Under the pieces are notes generated by a model. The model was not told where the DNA came from and ran no database searches. It worked only from the letters and a program-made list of their open reading frames with translations. A program made the translations under genes and the position numbers. A stretch of DNA of 49,596 nt from Bacillota bacterium (GTDB lineage Bacteria; Bacillota; Clostridia; Oscillospirales; Oscillospiraceae). Positions within the stretch are counted from its first letter, which is position 1. Each line of letters begins with the position of its first letter. The stretch spans positions 1-49,596 of the forward strand of contig JAQYLT010000069.1 of NCBI GenBank assembly GCA_028719885.1, read 5' to 3'. This document shows positions 39,325-47,778 of the stretch, in pieces.

Positions 39325-39977
39325 TTCCCATTTTCCTCTCTCACCTTGGCCCTGGCATCGGAAAGAATCCTCAGGGCCAAATGCTTCATACTCAAAAAGA
39401 GCAGGTCAAATCCCATATAGAACAGGCCGAACAGAATGGGCTCCACCCCCACGGGGACGGAATCCACCTGGCCGGTGACGGAAGTAATTGCCAAATTGAT
39501 TCCCTGATACAGGAAATATACACAAAACAGCAGGAAAAAGGCATACAAAATGTTCAAAAAGAACGCGGCCATTCCCTTTTGTGGGAACATCATCCAGCTG
39601 TCGTTTTCCCCCGGCACCCGGGCGGCGAACCGAAAAATGTTATTCACCAGCAGATCGGTGACCAGTCCCAGGGCAAGGCCGAACACCAGCATCATATCCA
39701 GCAGATTCGTCAGGTAAAGGCCCAGCCCCCAGAAGATGAAAAAGCAAGCCGCCCCGGCGAACCAGGCCTTCAGCAGCACCGCCTTCAGCCAGCGGGGCAG
39801 ATGGATGCCGGATTTGGACCGGTATTTCTCCAGCTCCTCCCGGGGAACCTCCGGTGTGTTTTCCGGGCTGGCATTCACCAGGTCGTCCACCGCTTTGGTG
39901 TTCAGCTTGTAATAATCCGAAATTTCCCGCAGCTGCCGGGAAGACCGCTGGGGCATGTTTTTGTTGTTTTTTGCCAT
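39321..39977 (-). CDS. Four-helix membrane protein of the pectin operon, function unknown
   Basis: A 218-residue protein with a polar 60-residue N-terminus (LREISDYYKLNTKAVDDLVN) and four hydrophobic helices (about 68-90, 93-112, 135-160, 177-200). I recognise no named family. It is the first gene of the unit with GH28 and GH105 and overlaps GH28 by ATGA, so the three are coupled. Its unusual position in front of two intracellular hydrolases makes a transport or sensing role possible, but nothing in the sequence shows one. Confidence 0.75.
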   Translation of the reverse strand: MAKNNKNMPQRSSRQLREISDYYKLNTKAVDDLVNASPENTPEVPREELEKYRSKSGIHLPRWLKAVLLKAWFAGAACFFIFWGLGLYLTNLLDMMLVFGLALGLVTDLLVNNIFRFAARVPGENDSWMMFPQKGMAAFFLNILYAFFLLFCVYFLYQGINLAITSVTGQVDSVPVGVEPILFGLFYMGFDLLFLSMKHLALRILSDARAKVREENGK

Positions 39978-40023
39978 AGTTGCTCCAATTACTTTGTACG
40001 CACCGCATCAATCCGGTAATAGG

Positions 40024-40227
40024 CAAATTGGAATTTAGCGATGTAATTGTTGTATGGGAAATGGGGTATACCGTAGGGCTTATGGCTGTCCCCCGCCGCT
40101 TGCCCCAGGTTATGAACCGGGTTCGTTTTAACGGAAATGCTCAAATATTTGCCACGTTTCGGCGGGGGCAAGCCACCCGCCCTACGGTACATCCGCAACG
40201 GCGGTGCAGACCTGCAAATTCCAATTT
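40024..40227. repeat. Hairpin-ended repeat, GC-rich variant with outer AAATTGGAATTT arms
   Basis: The inner element runs from CGTAGGGCTTATGGCTGTCC (40072) to CGGCGGGGGCAAGCCACCCG then CCCTACG (40160-40186). It is flanked by CAAATTGGAATTT (40024-40036) and AAATTCCAATTT (40216-40227), an outer arm also present at 15954-16237 and 11358-11703. No gene lies in 39978-40230. Confidence 0.75.
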
Positions 40228-40230
40228 ATC

Positions 40231-40647
40231 TTACAAAACCTTTCTGAAAAACAGCTCCGTGGGCTGGTCGAAGGGGGTATTCTGAAACACCAGGCATCCG
40301 CAGTCCACGTAGCCCTGCTTCCGGTAAAAATGCTGGGCGCTCTCGTCGGACTGGGTGGAAATCAGGACCATTTTATAGCCCCGGTTTTTCATTTCCTCCT
40401 CCCATGCCGCCATGGCCTGTCTGCCAAAGCCCTTGCCCCGCCAGTCTTCCAGCACATACAAAAGGTTCAGAAAGGGAAGATTGTCCCACAGGACGCAGTG
40501 GTGCATCCATCCCACCGGCTGTCCCGCTTCCCAAAGCACAAAGCCGGATTTGGTGAGCAGGCGGTTTTGAAAGGCAGCTTCATCCATATGGCTATCGATA
40601 CCCATGACAAAGGCCTTATCCTGCTGGGTCATTTCTCTGAGTTCCAT
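40231..40647 (-). CDS. GNAT family N-acetyltransferase
   Basis: A 138-residue GNAT enzyme. The acetyl-CoA-binding motif is VLEDWRGKGFGRQAMAAWEE (RGKGFG at about residues 70-75), followed by ISTQSDESAQHFYRKQGYVD. The acceptor cannot be told. AGGAG precedes the ATG. A 7-bp hairpin (GGGCGCA at 40668-40674 with TGCGCCC at 40701-40707) separates it from the upstream membrane protein gene; with no U-run it looks like an intercistronic hairpin rather than a full stop. Whether it belongs to the importer operon is uncertain. Confidence 0.82.
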   Translation of the reverse strand: MELREMTQQDKAFVMGIDSHMDEAAFQNRLLTKSGFVLWEAGQPVGWMHHCVLWDNLPFLNLLYVLEDWRGKGFGRQAMAAWEEEMKNRGYKMVLISTQSDESAQHFYRKQGYVDCGCLVFQNTPFDQPTELFFRKVL

Positions 40648-40722
40648 ATTGCGTCTCCTATGGTTTTGGGCGCATCCCCCAATTTCCCAAAAGGAGGGCT
40701 TGCGCCCCCCCTTGATTTTGGA

Positions 40723-41259
40723 TTATTCTTCGGAAATGTCGATGGCGGCGAGCTTACCGTTGTCCTCCACTTCCACGCTGGTTTTTATCTTCCGCAGGGC
40801 CTTTTTATACACCGGCAGGGTAATCACCAGCAAAGTGGTGACCGCCAAAAGTACCAGGTGGGCATGGAGCACACTCTGGGCCTTGGCAACATAGGGGAAG
40901 TCCACCGGGCTGATGGGGCTCTCCGCCCGGGTAACGGCCCGGGTAATGGCTCCCAGATAGAACCAGTCGCAGCCCGCCACAATGGCGAACATGGCAAACA
41001 TCAGCACCAGCATGGGCACATTCACCTTTTTCCGGTAGGGGAAGGCGTTGAGGAAGCACACAAAGGACAGAATGGAAAACAGCATGGTGCAGAAGCCGGT
41101 AAAGCCCATTCCGGCGCCCTGAATCTTGGCGGTGGTGTTGGAAATACTGGTCAGGTTCAGAGAATACACCAGGAAGGACACCACCAGCGCCGCCATGGCA
41201 ATGTTCTGAGGCTTCCGCTTGAGGGAGACGACAAATTTCCGCAGCATTTCGTTTTTCAT
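40723..41259 (-). CDS. Four-helix membrane protein of the pectin importer operon (178 aa)
   Basis: A 178-residue protein with four hydrophobic helices (about 18-35, 48-70, 80-98, 125-148), an N-terminal basic stretch (RKFVVSLKRKPQN) and a charged C-terminus (KIKTSVEVEDNGKLAAIDIS). The start is 3 nt from the ATPase stop. I do not recognise a family. Two further small membrane proteins lie on the other side of the ATPase (42341 and 42820). Its place inside a sugar-importer operon suggests an accessory role in the membrane; not shown by the sequence. Confidence 0.75.
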   Translation of the reverse strand: MKNEMLRKFVVSLKRKPQNIAMAALVVSFLVYSLNLTSISNTTAKIQGAGMGFTGFCTMLFSILSFVCFLNAFPYRKKVNVPMLVLMFAMFAIVAGCDWFYLGAITRAVTRAESPISPVDFPYVAKAQSVLHAHLVLLAVTTLLVITLPVYKKALRKIKTSVEVEDNGKLAAIDISEE

Positions 41260-41262
41260 GGG

Positions 41263-42327
41263 TTACTCCCTCCCAATGGCATTGGTGGTCTCTTTGTCGA
41301 AGAAGTGCTTCCGGTCAAAGCGCACCTCAACCACATCATTTTCCTTGTAATTTTTCCAGCCCCGGAGCTTGGCGGTGATTCGCTCCCCGCCCAGATGGCC
41401 GTGGACCAGGGTGTTCATGCCCAGATTCTCATTGGAGAATACCTTGATCGGCAGGCTGCCGCCCTCGGTGATGTTCTCCGGGCGGACACCCAAAACGATT
41501 TCCTTTCCCTGGTAGGAAGACAGTCCACTGCGCTCCTGAGCCGTCAGGGGCACCTGGAAGCCCTTGCCCTGCAAACGGTCCCCCGCCACGGTTGTCTCGA
41601 AGAAATTCATGGGCGGCAGGCCGATGAAGCTGGCCACAAAGAGATTGGCCGGGGAATCGTACAATTCCAGAGGCGTACCCACCTGCTGCACATGACCCAT
41701 GGACATACACACGATCCGGTCCGCCAGGGTCAGGGCCTCGGTCTGGTCGTGGGTGACGTAGAGCATGGTGGCCTTCAGCCGCTTGTGCAGCAGCAGGATC
41801 TCCCGCCGGGTGGCGCCGCGAAGCTTGGCATCCAGGTTGGAAAGGGGTTCGTCGAACAGGAACACCTTGGGATTTCGCACAATGGAGCGGCCCATGGCCA
41901 CCCGCTGCCGCTGGCCGCCGGAGAGCTGGCTGGGTTTTTTGTTCAGCTGTCTGGTGAGATCCAGAATCTCCGCCGCCGCCAGCACCTTTTTGTGGATGAC
42001 ATTGGGGTCCTCTTTCCGCATGGTCAGAGAGAACGCCATGTTTTCGTAAACGGTCATGTGGCCGTAGAGGGCATAGTTCTGGAACACCATGGCCATATCC
42101 CGGTCCTTGGCAGGGGTCTGGGTGATGTCCTTGCCGTCCAGATACAGTCTTCCCTGGGAGATATCCTCCAGGCCTGCAATCATCCGCAGGGTAGTGGATT
42201 TCCCGCAGCCGGAGGGGCCCACCAGGACGATCAGCTCCCCGTCCTTTACATCCAGGTTAAAGTCGAAAACCGCCTGAACCTTGTTGTCATAAATTTTGTC
42301 CACATGCTCTAAGCGAAGCTGTGCCAT
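41263..42327 (-). CDS. CUT1 sugar importer ATPase (UgpC/MsmX-like), copy 2
   Basis: A 354-residue ATPase with Walker A GPSGCGKST near residue 37, signature LSGGQRQRVAMGRS near 134, Walker B VFLFDEPLSNLD near 154, THDQTEALTLADRI, and a C-terminal TOBE domain (VLGVRPENITEG). It most likely powers the permease pair encoded at 45825-47778 with the binding protein at 43570-45654, being in the same run of genes. It differs clearly from copy 1 at 34183-35277 outside the motifs, so the two are paralogues rather than a recent duplication. Confidence 0.88.
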   Translation of the reverse strand: MAQLRLEHVDKIYDNKVQAVFDFNLDVKDGELIVLVGPSGCGKSTTLRMIAGLEDISQGRLYLDGKDITQTPAKDRDMAMVFQNYALYGHMTVYENMAFSLTMRKEDPNVIHKKVLAAAEILDLTRQLNKKPSQLSGGQRQRVAMGRSIVRNPKVFLFDEPLSNLDAKLRGATRREILLLHKRLKATMLYVTHDQTEALTLADRIVCMSMGHVQQVGTPLELYDSPANLFVASFIGLPPMNFFETTVAGDRLQGKGFQVPLTAQERSGLSSYQGKEIVLGVRPENITEGGSLPIKVFSNENLGMNTLVHGHLGGERITAKLRGWKNYKENDVVEVRFDRKHFFDKETTNAIGRE

Positions 42328-42340
42328 CGTTCATTCCTCC

Positions 42341-42823
42341 TCAGGCGGATTTTGTTTCCAGGCTTGCCAGGTACTGCTTCAAGACTTTGCTCCGCACGCC
42401 GCCGATGACTGCCGCAGCCAGGCAGCACACCGCAGAGAGAATCAGGCAGCCCACCACAAAGGCATACTGGCTGTCTCCCATCACCCGTCCCACCTTTTTC
42501 AGCTCGGTGGCATGGGCCTGGGCAGGGAGCACAAAAATCCGGATAATCTGGCCGACGCCCAGTGCGCCAATCAGCCAGGCATAGCTCATTTTATAATTTT
42601 TCAGTCCCTCACTGGCCAGGAAGCAGGCCAGCATAAACACCAGATTGTAGAGAATAGACGCTCCAATCATCATGGTATAGTAGTAGTCCCGCACATCGGA
42701 CTGATAGATGGAGACAAAGTAGAATACATCAAATAAAATGGCAAACAGTGCCAGGTTGGCCGGGAGCTTATTCTTGATAAACCGCATCCGGTCCTTTTGA
42801 ATCAGCCGTTCCTCCTGGGTCAT
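42341..42823 (-). CDS. Membrane protein of the pectin importer operon (160 aa)
   Basis: A 160-residue protein with four hydrophobic helices (about 22-40, 50-72, 78-95, 118-143). The start ATG at 42823 overlaps the upstream gene's stop as ATGA; a longer frame upstream lies inside that gene. It opens MTQEERLIQKDRMRFIKNKL and ends in a short polar tail. No family recognised. Coupled to the 196-residue membrane protein and to the ATPase gene 13 nt downstream. Confidence 0.75.
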   Translation of the reverse strand: MTQEERLIQKDRMRFIKNKLPANLALFAILFDVFYFVSIYQSDVRDYYYTMMIGASILYNLVFMLACFLASEGLKNYKMSYAWLIGALGVGQIIRIFVLPAQAHATELKKVGRVMGDSQYAFVVGCLILSAVCCLAAAVIGGVRSKVLKQYLASLETKSA

Positions 42824-43410
42824 ACCCGTGCCTCCTCTCCCGCTTTGATGAGCGCCCGCTCCTGCTTCATGAGGCTGTACTTCCAAATGCCGTTGGCCAC
42901 CAGCAGCACCGTGACCACCAGCAGCACGGCGAACACCGCGTAATGGGCGTCAAACCAGAAGGTAGACTCGGTATACAGGGTTTTCCACCGCTTTGCGTGC
43001 TTGGCCAGGGCCTCAAAGTCGATCTGCAGGAACTGGGCCCGGTACATGACGATCTGATTGTGGGCCCAGATGGCCACCGCCACATTGGCGACGGCCTGGA
43101 GGGCAATGCTCACATAATTGCCCACGTAATACTTTCTTCTAGAGTGGGTGTTGGTGAGGAAGAGCAGGCAGCTGAGGAGAATCAGCCCCACCCCCGCCTT
43201 CATAAAGGTATTGTTAAAGCCCTGCATATCATAGTAGATGATGGAGCCGGGCACCGTAGTCTTGGTCAGGTCGCTGGGGTCCGTCATGGTGCCGTAAAGG
43301 CTGTCGTAGAGATCGGTCATGAGCCCCAGAGAATATATGAAAACCAGTGCGCTGGCGAAAACGGCCAGCAGGCACAGGATTTTTTGCAGCTTCATTTGTT
43401 TCTTATACAT
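42820..43410 (-). CDS. Membrane protein of the pectin importer operon (196 aa)
   Basis: A 196-residue protein with four hydrophobic helices: about 10-32, 70-85, 97-115 and 155-175. Between helices 1 and 2 is an outward-facing polar loop (DLYDSLYGTMTDPSDLTKTT). No family recognised. It is the first gene after the solute-binding protein gene and is linked by ATGA to the next membrane protein, so it and its partner are probably made in equal amounts. GGGGAGG lies ahead of the ATG. Confidence 0.75.
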   Translation of the reverse strand: MYKKQMKLQKILCLLAVFASALVFIYSLGLMTDLYDSLYGTMTDPSDLTKTTVPGSIIYYDMQGFNNTFMKAGVGLILLSCLLFLTNTHSRRKYYVGNYVSIALQAVANVAVAIWAHNQIVMYRAQFLQIDFEALAKHAKRWKTLYTESTFWFDAHYAVFAVLLVVTVLLVANGIWKYSLMKQERALIKAGEEARV

Positions 43411-43444
43411 GTCTACCTCCCCGCTTTAGAGCAGCGGCCCCTCT

Positions 43445-43475
43445 CCTCCCCAGGAGCCTTTCGGCTCCTGGGAGG
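43445..43475 (-). other. Intercistronic hairpin after the binding-protein gene
   Basis: Arms CCCAGGAGCC (43449-43458) and GGCTCCTGGG (43463-43472), extended by three pairs past a bulge. The reverse-strand tail is G-rich with no U-run, so it is more likely an mRNA-stabilising or attenuating hairpin, common after abundant binding-protein genes, than a terminator. Confidence 0.6.
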
Positions 43476-43569
43476 TAAGAGGTTTGTGAATTCAATGCTT
43501 ATCACATAGGTTTGCATCGGAACGCACCGATGCGTGCGCCGGAGAATGGGGGATGCGTGGAAATTGGGA

Positions 43570-45654
43570 TTAGCCGATGGCGGCGTAGTACTCCAGCAGG
43601 CGGTCCCAGGCGTCCTGCTTGATGTTCAGATACTGCATGCCGCCCCAGTCCTCGGAGACCACGGCAACGGCATCTTCCGCGTCATACATTTCGTCGTTGT
43701 AGCCGGAGGCGATCAGGTCAACCAGCACGTTCTCACCGTCCTTGGAGGAGGAGAACTTAGTCTTCAGCTCGGAGTAGGAGTTCACCATGTCGTTCTCAAC
43801 CCGGGTGGTGGGCAGAACGGTGGGAACGGAGGTGTACCAGGGATTCTCGGTGACTGCCAGCTCGGGGTGCTTGATGGTGCCCAGGCCGATGGCGGTGGAG
43901 ATATGGCCGGCGCCTTCCTTGCCCACTTCCTGGGTGCACTGATACTCAAAGGCCTGGCTCTTGGCAAAGGACAGGGTGGAGCCCAGGTACTGACGGGCGT
44001 AGTTGGTGTAGTTGCCGGAGGCCTTCTCCCACAGCTCTGCGTAGGTGGCATCGGCGATCACAGGCATTTCCTTGCCGTTGAAGTTGAAGGTGACGTAGCT
44101 GCCATCCTCATTGGTCTTGATAAAGGCATCGGGGCCATAGGACATGAGGATCATGCCCTTGTCGCTGTAGGCATAGTCGATGAGGGCCAGGGCGGCATTC
44201 AGCTTGTTGGTGTCGTCGCCCACGCCGGCCTTGGAGATGCCCCAGCCGTCGGTCTTAACGGAGCGCCAGGACTCGGTGAAGCGCATAAACACGCCGTCCT
44301 CGTCGGTGCCGTCATACCAGCAGGCCACAGGAACCATCACGGCCATGTACTTCTCGCCCTCGTCCAGAACGGTGGCATTGTAAACGGTCTGGGTCTGGTT
44401 GTAGTCATAGTGCATGAAGCCCAGGTCGTTCTGCAGGTAGGTCTTGGTGCTCTCCTCGGACATATCCACGAAAGCCTTGGAGATCAGGCCCTCTTCCACC
44501 ATGGCGTTCATGTTCTCAAGGGCTTCGTAGGTAGCCTCTTCCTGACGGGCGTCATGGAGCAGGCCGTCCTCGCCCACGTACAGGTAATCCTGACGGGATT
44601 CCAGGCCACGGACGCCGAACAGAACACCGGCAAAGCGGAACATGTCAATCCGGCGCTGGTTGTTGTTGTCCTCACGGGTGAACAGGCCCTGGATGGTATC
44701 GGTGCCATTGAGGGTCTGGGCATTGGAGACGACGCAGCGCAGCAGGGCCACCAGCTCGTCCGCGTCCCAGGCAGCGTTCTGGCCGACGAACAGGTCGGAA
44801 CGGTTGGTGCCGTAGTAGCCGTCGTAGGCGACGTCGATGTAAGTACGCAGCATGTTGACCGCGTCCACGCCGGACATGGAACCGGCCTCGTTCATCAGAG
44901 CGACGATGTTGCCGGCAGCGTCATAGTTCTTGGAGATGGTCTCCACAGCGGTGCCCTCGGCGTTGACCACGTCGATCTCCACCACGCCCTCGGTGGGCAT
45001 GTAGGGCTCGTAGACGGGCTCGGCGGTATTGCCGCAGGCGTCGGCAGTGAATTCGCCCTCGCCGTCCAGCAGCTTCTGGACCCAGTCCACACGCATCAGG
45101 GGCATCCGCTCGATGTCGTTGACGCCGTCAAAATAGGGGGAGAAATAGATGGCGCCGGTGGTGGTGTTGCCGGTGATGGACAGCCGGACGATGGGGTTGG
45201 CTTCCAGATAGGCCTTGAAGTTGGGCATCTGATCCAGGTACTCGCCGATGTTCACCAGAGCGCCGGTCTCACCGTACTCAGACAGGGTGACAGCGGTGCC
45301 GGAGACCATGTCCACTTCGGCCAGACGGTCCTTCCAGTACTCAAATTCCTTGGTGGTGTTGTTGCCCTGATACTTGTCCTCAAAGGTGATGCCCAGAACA
45401 TTCTGAACCTCCACCCAGGTGGGCTTCAGGTCGCCAGAGTGATAGGTCACACCGTCGGCCAGGGTGACACCCTCGCCGGCAACCTCAGCGTCGAAGAACA
45501 GGCCGGTCTTGGCATTGTTGTAGCCGGTGGCCATCCGCAGAACGGTGCCCTCGGCATAGGTCAGGCCGGACTCTGCAGAGGCGGCGCCCACAAACAGGGA
45601 CGCGACCATGGCAACAGCCAGCAGCAGAGCAAGCAGAGATTTCACGTTTTTCAT
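43570..45654 (-). CDS. Extracellular solute-binding protein, family 1 (LplA/YtcQ-like)
   Basis: A 694-residue binding protein, longer than the common 450-550 of the family. Residues 1-28 (MKNVKSLLALLLAVAMVASL...ASA) are a signal peptide with no lipobox cysteine. The mature protein starts ESGLTYAEGTVLRMATGYNN and has the family's segments TWVEVQNVLGI and FMHYDYNQTQ, and near the end WGGMQYLNIKQDAWDRLLEY. It should capture oligogalacturonides or rhamnogalacturonan fragments for the permease pair upstream. GAGGAGG precedes the ATG at 45654. How a protein without a lipid anchor stays on the cell is not explained by the sequence. Confidence 0.88.
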   Translation of the reverse strand: MKNVKSLLALLLAVAMVASLFVGAASAESGLTYAEGTVLRMATGYNNAKTGLFFDAEVAGEGVTLADGVTYHSGDLKPTWVEVQNVLGITFEDKYQGNNTTKEFEYWKDRLAEVDMVSGTAVTLSEYGETGALVNIGEYLDQMPNFKAYLEANPIVRLSITGNTTTGAIYFSPYFDGVNDIERMPLMRVDWVQKLLDGEGEFTADACGNTAEPVYEPYMPTEGVVEIDVVNAEGTAVETISKNYDAAGNIVALMNEAGSMSGVDAVNMLRTYIDVAYDGYYGTNRSDLFVGQNAAWDADELVALLRCVVSNAQTLNGTDTIQGLFTREDNNNQRRIDMFRFAGVLFGVRGLESRQDYLYVGEDGLLHDARQEEATYEALENMNAMVEEGLISKAFVDMSEESTKTYLQNDLGFMHYDYNQTQTVYNATVLDEGEKYMAVMVPVACWYDGTDEDGVFMRFTESWRSVKTDGWGISKAGVGDDTNKLNAALALIDYAYSDKGMILMSYGPDAFIKTNEDGSYVTFNFNGKEMPVIADATYAELWEKASGNYTNYARQYLGSTLSFAKSQAFEYQCTQEVGKEGAGHISTAIGLGTIKHPELAVTENPWYTSVPTVLPTTRVENDMVNSYSELKTKFSSSKDGENVLVDLIASGYNDEMYDAEDAVAVVSEDWGGMQYLNIKQDAWDRLLEYYAAIG

Positions 45655-45703
45655 GTTTTCCTCCTCTTAGATTTAAATCGTATTTTGTTAAACAGAATCA
45701 CTC

Positions 45704-45721
45704 TGTAAAACACGTATTTCA
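45704..45721. promoter_or_regulatory. Possible LacI-type operator ahead of the binding-protein gene
   Basis: TGTAAAACACGTATTTCA is a loose palindrome with a central CG, as in LacI-family or CcpA sites. It lies 50 nt before the gene, beside ACAGA-5 nt-TCTGT (45692-45706). Weak evidence. Confidence 0.25.
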
Positions 45722-45753
45722 GGCATTGATCTATCGCAGCAATGCAGTACCGT

Positions 45754-45781
45754 CATCGTAGGGCGGGTGACTTGCCCCCGC
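45754..45781. repeat. Single end of the GC-rich hairpin repeat
   Basis: CATCGTAGGGCGGGTGACTT followed by GCCCCCGCC is a left end of the family with no partner; it lies in the 109-nt space between the binding-protein leader and the permease gene. Confidence 0.6.
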
Positions 45782-45824
45782 CGTACAGCATGGTCTTTGA
45801 CTGAAAAGTTTCAGCGAGATCTCA

Positions 45825-46715
45825 TTATTCCTTCACGCCGCCCACGTTGACGCCCTTGGCGAAGTACTTCTGGATAAAGGGGTAAATCACCAGGATGGGC
45901 ACGATGGAGCAGACGATCAGGGCGTAGATCATGGAGTCGGAGGCAAAGACCTCATTCCAGCCCGCCATGAATTCCGGGTCGGTGTACTGCTCCAGCTGCA
46001 AACGGATGAACACCTGCAAAGGATGCTCGTTGGAGTTGGAGATCATCTGCCGGGCCCAGAAGTAGCCGTTCCACCGGGAGATGGCGAAGAACAGGGCCAC
46101 GGTGGCAATGGTGGATTTGCTCATGGGGATGTACACCTGGCGCAGCACCTGGAATTCGGAAGCGCCGTCCACAATGGCGGCCTCCTCAATTTCCGAGGGC
46201 ACTCCCTCGAAGGCATTTCGCAGCAGGATGATGTTCATGGCCGCCATGCCCATGGCGATGACCACCAGCCATTTGTCATCCGTGATGCCGATGGAATTAA
46301 ACACGTCCTTGGTTTGCAGGTAGTTTAAGTACTGAGGCACAAGGCCCGCGGAGAACCACATGGTAAACACCAGGAAGAAATTGAAGCCCCGGCGAAACAG
46401 CAGCCGCTTCTTAGAAAGCGCATAGCCGCCTAAGATGGCCACGAACAATGCCCAGATGGTGCCGTACAGGGTCAAAAACAGGGTGTTGGAATAGGCATTC
46501 CAGAACATGTTGTTGTTGAACATCCGCTTAAAGGCATCAAACTGGATGTCCTTGGGGAAGAGCACCACCTGGCTGTACTCCACCGCGTCCCGTCCGCTGA
46601 TGGCGGCGGAGACGGCATACACAAAGGGATACAGGCAGCACAGGGCGAAAATCGTCAGCAGGGTGTAGCTGATGATTTTGAAAATCAATTCCGAAATTTC
46701 CAGCTTTCTTTTCAT
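45825..46715 (-). CDS. CUT1 ABC permease, LplC/YtcP type
   Basis: A 296-residue permease with six membrane helices. The coupling EAA motif is EEAAIVDGASEFQVLRQVYI (about residues 185-205), followed by PMSKSTIATVALFF. Partner of the LplB-type permease encoded 10 nt upstream; together they form the import channel served by the binding protein at 43570-45654. Members of this pair in Bacillus import rhamnogalacturonan oligosaccharides (YtcQ-YtcP-YteP). GGAGG precedes the ATG. Confidence 0.92.
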   Translation of the reverse strand: MKRKLEISELIFKIISYTLLTIFALCCLYPFVYAVSAAISGRDAVEYSQVVLFPKDIQFDAFKRMFNNNMFWNAYSNTLFLTLYGTIWALFVAILGGYALSKKRLLFRRGFNFFLVFTMWFSAGLVPQYLNYLQTKDVFNSIGITDDKWLVVIAMGMAAMNIILLRNAFEGVPSEIEEAAIVDGASEFQVLRQVYIPMSKSTIATVALFFAISRWNGYFWARQMISNSNEHPLQVFIRLQLEQYTDPEFMAGWNEVFASDSMIYALIVCSIVPILVIYPFIQKYFAKGVNVGGVKE

Positions 46716-46725
46716 GGCAGCCTCC

Positions 46726-47778
46726 TTAGTACAGCGACACGTCGGATGCCTTCCGGGCGATGGTGTTGGCGCCGATCACCAAAAGCATGCCAATCACATT
46801 GTTCATCATTTCCGCGGCGGAGGCGATGCCCTTGGCCGCGCCGGCCATGCCGTAGCGCTGGGCAAAGGTGGAAACCACGTCGGCGGTGACGTAGGTGTTG
46901 GTGTTGTACAGCAGCAGCACCTTTTCGTAGCCGATATTCAGCAGGGAGCCGATTCTCGTAATCAGCATAATGACGATGGTGGACAGGATGCTGGGCAGCA
47001 CTACGTATTTCATCTGGGCCATTTTTCCCGCGCCGTCGATCTGGGCGGCCTCATAGTTGGTGGGAGAGATGGCGATGATGGCGGCAAAGAACACGATGGA
47101 ATCGTAGCCCGCCGCCTCCCAGATGCCGGAAATCTGATAGATGGAGCGGAAGAAGCCCGGCTGATTTAAGAGGCCTCCTTGGGCCACCTCCTTGGAGATC
47201 AGTCCCAGGTTGCACAGCAGCTGGGACACGATGCCCATGTTGGAGGTGAGCGACCCCTGCTTCACCAGCATGGTCACCAGGGAGGTCATCACCACCGTGG
47301 ACATGAATTTGGGCAGGTAGGTCATCACCTGGTACACCGATCGGGCGATGTTGGACTTGATCTCATTGAAGAACAGCGCCAGGATGATGGGCATGGGGAA
47401 GCCGAAGCAGAGCCCATAGAAGCTGAGCAGGAAGGTGTTCCGCAGGGCCCGCCAGAACTCCGTGGTCTTGGAGCCCTCGCCCACCAGCAGCACCTTGAAA
47501 TTGGAGAAGCCGGCAAACAGCTGCTCCGCCACGGGCTTGACCTCGTCGGAGACCTTAAAGCAGCCCAGCAGCTCATACATGGGGAAATACCGCCAGAATA
47601 AAAACACCAGCAGCATGGGAATCAGCATCAGATACAGCCGCCAGTCCTTCGCCACCGCCCGGCACACATGGAGCCAGTAGTGCTTCTCCACATCGTCCCG
47701 CACGGCCTGTTCCGGATTCTCCCGGTAAATTTGATTGACCTCATCGTAAACGAGGAAGTCAGCAGCCTTCGCTTTCAT
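46726..47778 (-). CDS. CUT1 ABC permease, LplB/YteP type
   Basis: A 350-residue permease, about 40 residues longer than usual because of a charged N-terminus (VNQIYRENPEQAVRDDVEKH). Six helices follow from about residue 48. The EAA motif is YEAAQIDGAGKMAQMKYVVL (about 243-262). A family feature, the extracellular stretch before helix 2, is longer here (VAEQLFAGFSNFKVLLVGEG). It overlaps the upstream membrane-protein stop by ATGA and lies 10 nt ahead of the LplC-type gene. Confidence 0.9.
   Translation of the reverse strand: MKAKAADFLVYDEVNQIYRENPEQAVRDDVEKHYWLHVCRAVAKDWRLYLMLIPMLLVFLFWRYFPMYELLGCFKVSDEVKPVAEQLFAGFSNFKVLLVGEGSKTTEFWRALRNTFLLSFYGLCFGFPMPIILALFFNEIKSNIARSVYQVMTYLPKFMSTVVMTSLVTMLVKQGSLTSNMGIVSQLLCNLGLISKEVAQGGLLNQPGFFRSIYQISGIWEAAGYDSIVFFAAIIAISPTNYEAAQIDGAGKMAQMKYVVLPSILSTIVIMLITRIGSLLNIGYEKVLLLYNTNTYVTADVVSTFAQRYGMAGAAKGIASAAEMMNNVIGMLLVIGANTIARKASDVSLY

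Noticed and set aside
43445..43475. Rho-independent terminator after the binding-protein gene
   Set aside because: The reverse-strand tail is G-rich with no U-run, and coupled operon genes continue downstream; listed as an intercistronic hairpin instead.
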